Source of the DNA: Actinomycetes bacterium
GTDB lineage: Bacteria; Actinomycetota; Acidimicrobiia; Acidimicrobiales; RAAP-2
Assembly: GCA_021799615.1 (NCBI GenBank)
Contig: JAJZAC010000009.1
Location: 1-45,377, forward strand
Direction of reading: 5' to 3'
Length of the DNA: 45,377 bases
Made by a program: the position numbers and the translations under genes. This document shows, piece by piece, positions 41,057 through 45,377 of this stretch. The notes beneath the pieces were generated by a model that worked only from the letters and a program-made list of their open reading frames with translations, was not told the origin of the DNA and made no database searches. How positions within the stretch are numbered: position 1 is the stretch's first letter; every line of letters begins with the position of its first letter.

Positions 41057-42308
41057 CGTGACCATGCCACAGCTCGGCGAGACCGTCACCGAAGGGACGG
41101 TCACCCGCTGGTTCAAGGCCGTTGGCGACCAGGTCGCCCGGGACGAGCCGCTCTTCGAGGTGTCCACCGACAAGGTCGACTCCGAAGTCCCCTCGCCGGC
41201 CTCGGGGGTCCTGGCCGAGATCCTGGTGGCGGAGGGCGACACCGTCGACGTCGGCACCCGGTTGGCGGTGATCGGCGACGGCGCCGAGGCCCCCGCGCCC
41301 CCGCCCCCGGCCGCCTCCCCGGCCGCCGAGACTGTGGCCCCCGCGCCCCCGGCCGCCGAGACCCCGGCGCCCCCGCCCGCCTCCCTGCCAACGCCTCCAC
41401 CCGCCGAAGCCCCGGCCGGGGCCGTGCTGTCGCCGATGGTCCGCAAGCTGATCGCCGACCACGGGATCGACGCGGCGTCGATCCGCGGCACCGGCGTCGG
41501 CGGTCGGATCACCCGCCACGATGTCGAAGCCGCCGCCGCCCCGACCCCGGCGCGACCGGTCCCGGCGGCACCTCCGCCGCCGGTGGTCGTCTCCGGTCGG
41601 GACGAGATCGTCCCCTTCAGCAACATCCGACGCCGCACCGCCGAGCACATGGTGCGTTCCAAGGCCACGTCGGCCCACACGCTGATGGTGAAGGAGGCCG
41701 ACTACGAACGGGTGGAACAGGTGCGCCGGGAGCACGGCCGCCGGTTCGCCGAGGAGGAGGGCTTCAGCCTCACCTACCTGCCGTTCGCCGCCCGGGCCAC
41801 CGTCGAGGCACTGGCGGAGTTCCCGCACCTGAACGCGTCCGTGGGTGACGACGTCCTCATCGTCCACCGGGACGTCCACCTGGGGATCGCCGTGGACCTC
41901 GACAACGAGGGGCTCATCGTGCCGGTGGTCCATCACGCCGAGGAGCTGTCCCTGCGCGGCATGGCCCGCCGGATCCGCGAACTGGCCGACCGCGCCCGGA
42001 CGAAGCGGCTGAGCGCCGACGACATCTCGGGCGGCACCTTCTCGATCACCAACGCCGGCCCGTTCGGCACGCTCATCACCGGCGCCATCATCAACCAACC
42101 CCAGGTGGCGATCCTGTCGACCGACGGGGTCTCGCGCAAGCCGGTGGTGGTCGAAGCCGCCGACGGCAGCGAAGCGATCGCCATCCACTCGGTCGGGCTC
42201 CTGGCCGCCACCTTCGACCATCGGGCCGTCGACGGTGCGTACGTGGCGCGGTTCCTGGCCCGGGTGGCCGGACTGCTCGCCGAGCGGGACTGGGCAACCG
42301 AGCTCTGA
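41049..42308 (+). CDS. aceF: Dihydrolipoamide acyltransferase (E2), single lipoyl domain
   Basis: A 419-residue core of a 2-oxoacid dehydrogenase complex. The lipoyl domain (1-78) has the modified Lys42 in FEVSTDKVDSEVPSP. A Pro/Ala linker (80-125) leads to the E1/E3-binding domain (SPMVRKLIADHGIDAASIRGTGVGGRITRHDVE) and the catalytic domain, with His391 and Asp395 in FDHRAVDGAYVARF. Start is TTG 41049 behind a strong GGAAGGGGG; the first residues MADVTMPQLGETVTEG are those expected. Whether it serves pyruvate, 2-oxoglutarate or both cannot be told; actinobacteria often share one E2. The neighbouring lipB-lipA would lipoylate Lys42. Confidence 0.93.
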   Translation: MADVTMPQLGETVTEGTVTRWFKAVGDQVARDEPLFEVSTDKVDSEVPSPASGVLAEILVAEGDTVDVGTRLAVIGDGAEAPAPPPPAASPAAETVAPAPPAAETPAPPPASLPTPPPAEAPAGAVLSPMVRKLIADHGIDAASIRGTGVGGRITRHDVEAAAAPTPARPVPAAPPPPVVVSGRDEIVPFSNIRRRTAEHMVRSKATSAHTLMVKEADYERVEQVRREHGRRFAEEEGFSLTYLPFAARATVEALAEFPHLNASVGDDVLIVHRDVHLGIAVDLDNEGLIVPVVHHAEELSLRGMARRIRELADRARTKRLSADDISGGTFSITNAGPFGTLITGAIINQPQVAILSTDGVSRKPVVVEAADGSEAIAIHSVGLLAATFDHRAVDGAYVARFLARVAGLLAERDWATEL

Positions 42309-42339
42309 CCGTGGACCCGACCGCAGCGCGGAGCCAGGT

Positions 42340-44004
42340 GTGAGGGTCCGGTGGTTGGGCCGCGTCCCCTACCGGGAGGCGTGGGACCTGCAGCGTGCGC
42401 TGGCCGGTACCGGTGACGACTACCTGCTCCTGATGGAGCACCCCCACGTCTACACCCTCGGTGCCCACGCCGACCCCGGCCACGTCCTGGCGACGCCGTC
42501 CGAGGTCGGTGCCGACCTGGTGCAGGTCGACCGGGGCGGCGACGTCACCTACCACGGCCCCGGGCAGCTGGTCGGCTACCCCGTCATGACCGTCCCACCC
42601 GGACCCCACCAGGGCCCGGCCCACGTCCACCGGGTCGAGCAGTTGGTGATCGATGCCCTGGTGCGGCTCGGGCTCGATCCTGCCTCCGTGGGGCGCCTCG
42701 ACGGGTTTCCCGGCGTGTGGCTGGGCGCCGACGGCGACCGTCCCCGCAAGATCGCCGCGGTCGGGGTGCGGACGTCTCGCGGCCGCACCACCCACGGCTT
42801 CGCCTGCAACGTCGACACGGACCTGGCGATGTTCGGCCACATCGTCCCGTGCGGGATCGCCGACCGGCCGGTGACCTCGCTGCGCGAAGAGGGGATCAGC
42901 GCGTCGATGGACGATCTCGTCGACGCGGTGATCGACGCGTCGGGAGTGCTGGGAGGCGGGGCCGTTCCCGGCGACGTCCAACGAGTGGTGTCGGGTGCCG
43001 CCGCGCCGGTCGCCGCCGATCCGGTTCCGGGCGGCACACCGGTTCCCGTCGCCCTCGGCCGTCGCCTCAGCCGCGCCGGTGTCGACCCGGGCGCCGGCCT
43101 CGCCATCTCGCAGCGGAAGCCGCCGTGGCTGCGGGTCCCGGCCCGGACGACCGGCGAGTTCCTGCCGCTCCGGCGGGACCTCCAGCAGCGGTCGTTGGTC
43201 ACCGTCTGCGAGGAGGCCGGCTGTCCCAACATCTTCGAGTGCTGGGCCGAGGGCACGGCCACGTTCATGATCAACGGCGACCGCTGCACGAGGTCGTGCG
43301 CGTTCTGCCAGGTCGACACCGGTCGTCCCCGTCCGCTCGATCCCGGCGAGCCCGGTCGGGTGGCCGACGCAGTGGCGGCGATGGGCATCGCCCACGCCGT
43401 GGTCACCTGCGTGGCCCGGGATGACCTGGCTGACGGGGGAGCGGCCGCCTTCGCCGCCACGGTCGAAGCGGTGCGGCGGACGGCTCCCGGCGTGACCGTC
43501 GAGGTCCTCGTCTCGGACTTCCGGGGTGACGCCGGCGCCCTGGCCCGTGTGCTCGACGCCGGGCCGGACGTCCTCAACCACAACATCGAGACGGTGGCGC
43601 GCCTCCAGCGGGCGGTACGACCGTCAGCCGGCTACGCACGGAGCCTGACGGTGCTGGCCCGGGCCTCCGGTACCGGGACCGTCACCAAGTCCGGGATCAT
43701 CGTCGGCATGGGCGAGGAGCCCGACGAGGTCCTGGCCACCATGGCCGACCTCCGCTCCGTCGGGGTGTCGCTCCTGACGGTCGGCCAGTACCTGCGGCCG
43801 GGACCGGCGAACCTCCCGGTGGCCCGGTGGTGGCATCCGGACGAGCTCGACGAGCTGGCGCGCGCCGGCCGTGCCATGGGCTTCGCCCATGTCCAGGCGA
43901 CGCCGCTGACCCGATCCAGCCACCATGCCGGCGAAGCGGCCGCCGCCGCCGGACTGTCGCCGGGCCGGGTGGTCCGCCGGGCCGTGGCCGGGCCGCCGCG
44001 TTGA
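42340..44004 (+). CDS. lipB-lipA: LipB-LipA fusion: octanoyltransferase plus lipoyl synthase
   Basis: One open frame of 554 codons. Residues 1-~205 are LipB: RGGDVTYHGPGQLVGYP (65-81), catalytic Lys137 in RPRKIAAVGVR and acyl-accepting Cys171 in HIVPCGI. A low-complexity Ala/Pro/Gly linker (~208-255) follows. Residues ~258-554 are LipA: auxiliary cluster Cys290, Cys295, Cys301 (C-x4-C-x5-C), radical-SAM Cys316, Cys320, Cys323 (C-x3-C-x2-C), and the C-terminal RSSHHA at 525-530, where the family normally has RSSYHA. All residues needed for octanoyl transfer from ACP and for the two sulphur insertions appear present. GTG 42340 has GGAG upstream. In well-studied bacteria these are separate proteins. 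An internal start giving free LipA is possible. Confidence 0.92.
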   Translation: MRVRWLGRVPYREAWDLQRALAGTGDDYLLLMEHPHVYTLGAHADPGHVLATPSEVGADLVQVDRGGDVTYHGPGQLVGYPVMTVPPGPHQGPAHVHRVEQLVIDALVRLGLDPASVGRLDGFPGVWLGADGDRPRKIAAVGVRTSRGRTTHGFACNVDTDLAMFGHIVPCGIADRPVTSLREEGISASMDDLVDAVIDASGVLGGGAVPGDVQRVVSGAAAPVAADPVPGGTPVPVALGRRLSRAGVDPGAGLAISQRKPPWLRVPARTTGEFLPLRRDLQQRSLVTVCEEAGCPNIFECWAEGTATFMINGDRCTRSCAFCQVDTGRPRPLDPGEPGRVADAVAAMGIAHAVVTCVARDDLADGGAAAFAATVEAVRRTAPGVTVEVLVSDFRGDAGALARVLDAGPDVLNHNIETVARLQRAVRPSAGYARSLTVLARASGTGTVTKSGIIVGMGEEPDEVLATMADLRSVGVSLLTVGQYLRPGPANLPVARWWHPDELDELARAGRAMGFAHVQATPLTRSSHHAGEAAAAAGLSPGRVVRRAVAGPPR

Positions 44005-45125
44005 GCTCCCCGGCCGGCGATCGTGTCGCCCGGGTGCGGGCCGGGATGGCGGCCGCCGGCGTCGACGCACTCCTGCTCTCGCTCGGCGCCGACCTCCCCT
44101 GGCTGACCGGGTACGAGGCCATGCCCCTCGAACGGCTGACCATGCTGGTGCTGCCGGCGGCGGGCGATCCGGTGCTCGTCGTCCCGCTCCTCGAGGAACC
44201 CCGGGTGCCGCCGTCCACCCGTGACCTGGTCGAGGTCCGGGCCTGGTCGGAGGAGGAGGATCCCGTCGGGCTGGTGCTGGCGTCGCTCCCGCCGGGGAGC
44301 CAGGTCCTCGGTGTCTCCGACCGGACGTGGGCGGTGGCACTGCTCGCCCTCCAGGAGCGGCGGCCGGGGGCCCGCTGGACGCCTGCCTCGGCGGTCACCG
44401 CACCGGTACGGGCGGTGAAGGACGCCGCCGAGATCGCCGCCCTCGAGGCGGCAGCGGCCGCCGCCGACCGGGTCGCCGACGACCTCCAGTCGGGGGCCAT
44501 CCCCCTGGCCGGTCGCACCGAGCGCCAGGTGGCCGGTGACGTCGGTCGCCGGCTGGTGGAGGAGGGTCACCAGCGGGTCAATTTCGCCATCGTGGCGTCG
44601 GGTCCCAACGCCGCCAGCCCCCATCACGAGCCGACGGAACGGGTCATCGCTCCCGGCGACACGGTGGTGTGCGACTTCGGCGGCGCCCTGGTACCGGGGG
44701 GCGGTGCGGCGTACTGCTCCGACATCACCCGCACGCTGGCAGTGGGGGAGCCGCCGGACGACGTGCGCGCCTGCTACGACGTGCTGGCTGCCGCCCAGGC
44801 GGCCGGGCGTGGCGCAGCTCGGGCCGGGGTTGCCGCCTGGCAGGTGGACGACGCAGCGCGCCGGGTGATCGAGGCCGCCGGGTTCGGCCGGCATTTCGTC
44901 CACCGCACGGGCCACGGCATCGGGGTCGAGGAGCACGAGCCCCCCTACCTGGTGGCCGGCAACGAGGAGGTGTTGGTGCCGGGCAACGCCTTCTCGGTGG
45001 AGCCCGGCATCTACCTGCCCGGGCGCTTCGGGATGCGCCTGGAGGACATCGTCGTCATCGGGCCCGGTGGGGAGAGCAGGTCGCTCAACCGTGCCGATCG
45101 CTCGCTGGTCGTGGTCGACCCCTGA
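44001..45125 (+). CDS. M24 family metallopeptidase (Xaa-Pro peptidase-like)
   Basis: A 374-residue protein. The N-terminal creatinase-like domain (VRAGMAAAGVDALLLSLGADLPWLTGYEAMPLERLTMLVL) is followed by the pita-bread domain. The five metal ligands are Asp in VVCDFGG, Asp in CSDITRTL, His in HRTGHGIGVEEHE, Glu in SVEPGIYLPG and Glu in MRLEDIVVI. This is the Xaa-Pro dipeptidase/aminopeptidase P branch, which removes residues before proline. Start is TTG 44001, overlapping the lipB-lipA stop as TTGA, so it is coupled to that gene. Earlier in-frame starts would lie inside lipA. Why it sits in the lipoylation unit is not clear. Confidence 0.88.
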   Translation: MSSPAGDRVARVRAGMAAAGVDALLLSLGADLPWLTGYEAMPLERLTMLVLPAAGDPVLVVPLLEEPRVPPSTRDLVEVRAWSEEEDPVGLVLASLPPGSQVLGVSDRTWAVALLALQERRPGARWTPASAVTAPVRAVKDAAEIAALEAAAAAADRVADDLQSGAIPLAGRTERQVAGDVGRRLVEEGHQRVNFAIVASGPNAASPHHEPTERVIAPGDTVVCDFGGALVPGGGAAYCSDITRTLAVGEPPDDVRACYDVLAAAQAAGRGAARAGVAAWQVDDAARRVIEAAGFGRHFVHRTGHGIGVEEHEPPYLVAGNEEVLVPGNAFSVEPGIYLPGRFGMRLEDIVVIGPGGESRSLNRADRSLVVVDP

Positions 45126-45145
45126 ACGGCAAGGAGCACGGCATC

Positions 45146-45377
45146 ATGGACCTGGGACTGCACGGCAGAGTGGCCATCGTCGCCGCCGCCTCGCGAGGGT
45201 TGGGGAAGGCGGCCGCCGCCGCGCTGGCCGCCGAGGGCGCGCACCTGGTCGTGGCGGCCCGCGGCGAGGAATCCCTGGCGGCGACGGTGTCCGAGCTGCG
45301 AGCTGCAGGCGTGGACGTGGTGCCGGTGGTCGCCGACGTGACAGATCCGGACGTTCCCGGGCACCTGGTGGAGACGG
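45146..45377 (+). CDS. Short-chain dehydrogenase/reductase, 3' part outside the window
   Basis: The first 77 codons only. DLGLHGRVAIVAAASRGLGKAAAAALAAEGAHLVVAARGEESL is the SDR nucleotide-binding fold; the glycine motif reads AAASRGLGKA, with Ala in place of the first Gly, a pattern seen in several classical SDR groups. AAR before GEES suggests NADP preference. AAGGAG lies 9 nt before ATG 45146, and the gap to the M24 peptidase is 20 bp. The catalytic Ser-Tyr-Lys part is beyond the edge. Confidence 0.85.
   Translation, partial: MDLGLHGRVAIVAAASRGLGKAAAAALAAEGAHLVVAARGEESLAATVSELRAAGVDVVPVVADVTDPDVPGHLVET

Noticed and set aside
1-45377. CRISPR arrays, insertion sequences, prophage or defence islands
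   Set aside because: No regularly spaced repeats, transposase, integrase or phage genes are seen, and codon use is uniform throughout.

Overview
The window comes from a very GC-rich genome (roughly 70% G+C by eye, with strongly G/C third codon positions). The gene set fits an actinobacterium: an operon of SUF iron-sulphur genes with SufU, a homodimeric AceE-type pyruvate dehydrogenase E1, a short MutY, DUF1707-, DUF2203- and DUF2510-like proteins, and many CoA-ester enzymes. The 'WWIAADGNWYPPE' motif and the gene mix suggest the class Acidimicrobiia, but this is inference. Coding density is very high. No gap between genes reaches 300 bases. I see no tRNA, rRNA, CRISPR array, insertion sequence, integrase or phage gene, so this reads as core chromosome.

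Layout. 1-6841: an Lgt-like membrane protein cut by the window edge, a secreted NlpC/P60 hydrolase, a dienelactone-hydrolase-like enzyme, a DUF885-like metallopeptidase, a malyl-CoA/beta-methylmalyl-CoA lyase and a proline-rich membrane protein. 6932-17982: methylsuccinyl-CoA dehydrogenase, a methyltransferase, a MaoC hydratase, MutY, a twelve-repeat secreted protein with an alpha/beta hydrolase, a metallo-beta-lactamase-fold enzyme with a flavin reductase, an RmlC-like epimerase, an SDR and a RodZ-like membrane protein. 18014-28249: oligopeptidase B and the iron-sulphur assembly locus. 28428-35627: a glycogen-debranching-type glucosidase, a hydroxyacylglutathione-hydrolase-like enzyme, an acyl-CoA dehydrogenase, small membrane proteins, ThiE and an HhH-GPD protein. 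35663-45377: pyruvate dehydrogenase E1, RNase HI, DUF2203, then E3, E2, a LipB-LipA fusion, an M24 peptidase and the start of an SDR.

How the genes work together. The right end is a 2-oxoacid dehydrogenase locus: E1 (aceE), E3 (lpd), E2 with one lipoyl domain, and the enzymes that build the lipoyl group on E2. LipA needs iron-sulphur clusters, and the SUF locus lies about 14 kb away. The SUF locus is in two convergent units, sufB/sufD/Rieske/sufC on plus and sufC2-sufS-sufU on minus, so there are two SufC ATPases. A near-identical 23-bp element lies in front of both sufB and sufC2. On the left, a malyl-CoA lyase, a methylsuccinyl-CoA dehydrogenase with the long N-terminal extension, and a MaoC hydratase together point to the lower half of the ethylmalonyl-CoA pathway.

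Transcription signals. At least a dozen genes on both strands have a TANNNT -10 hexamer ending 6-8 nt before the start codon and no Shine-Dalgarno sequence. This indicates widespread leaderless transcription and fixes many start codons. The most unusual single object is the continuous 554-codon LipB-LipA reading frame at 42340-44004.
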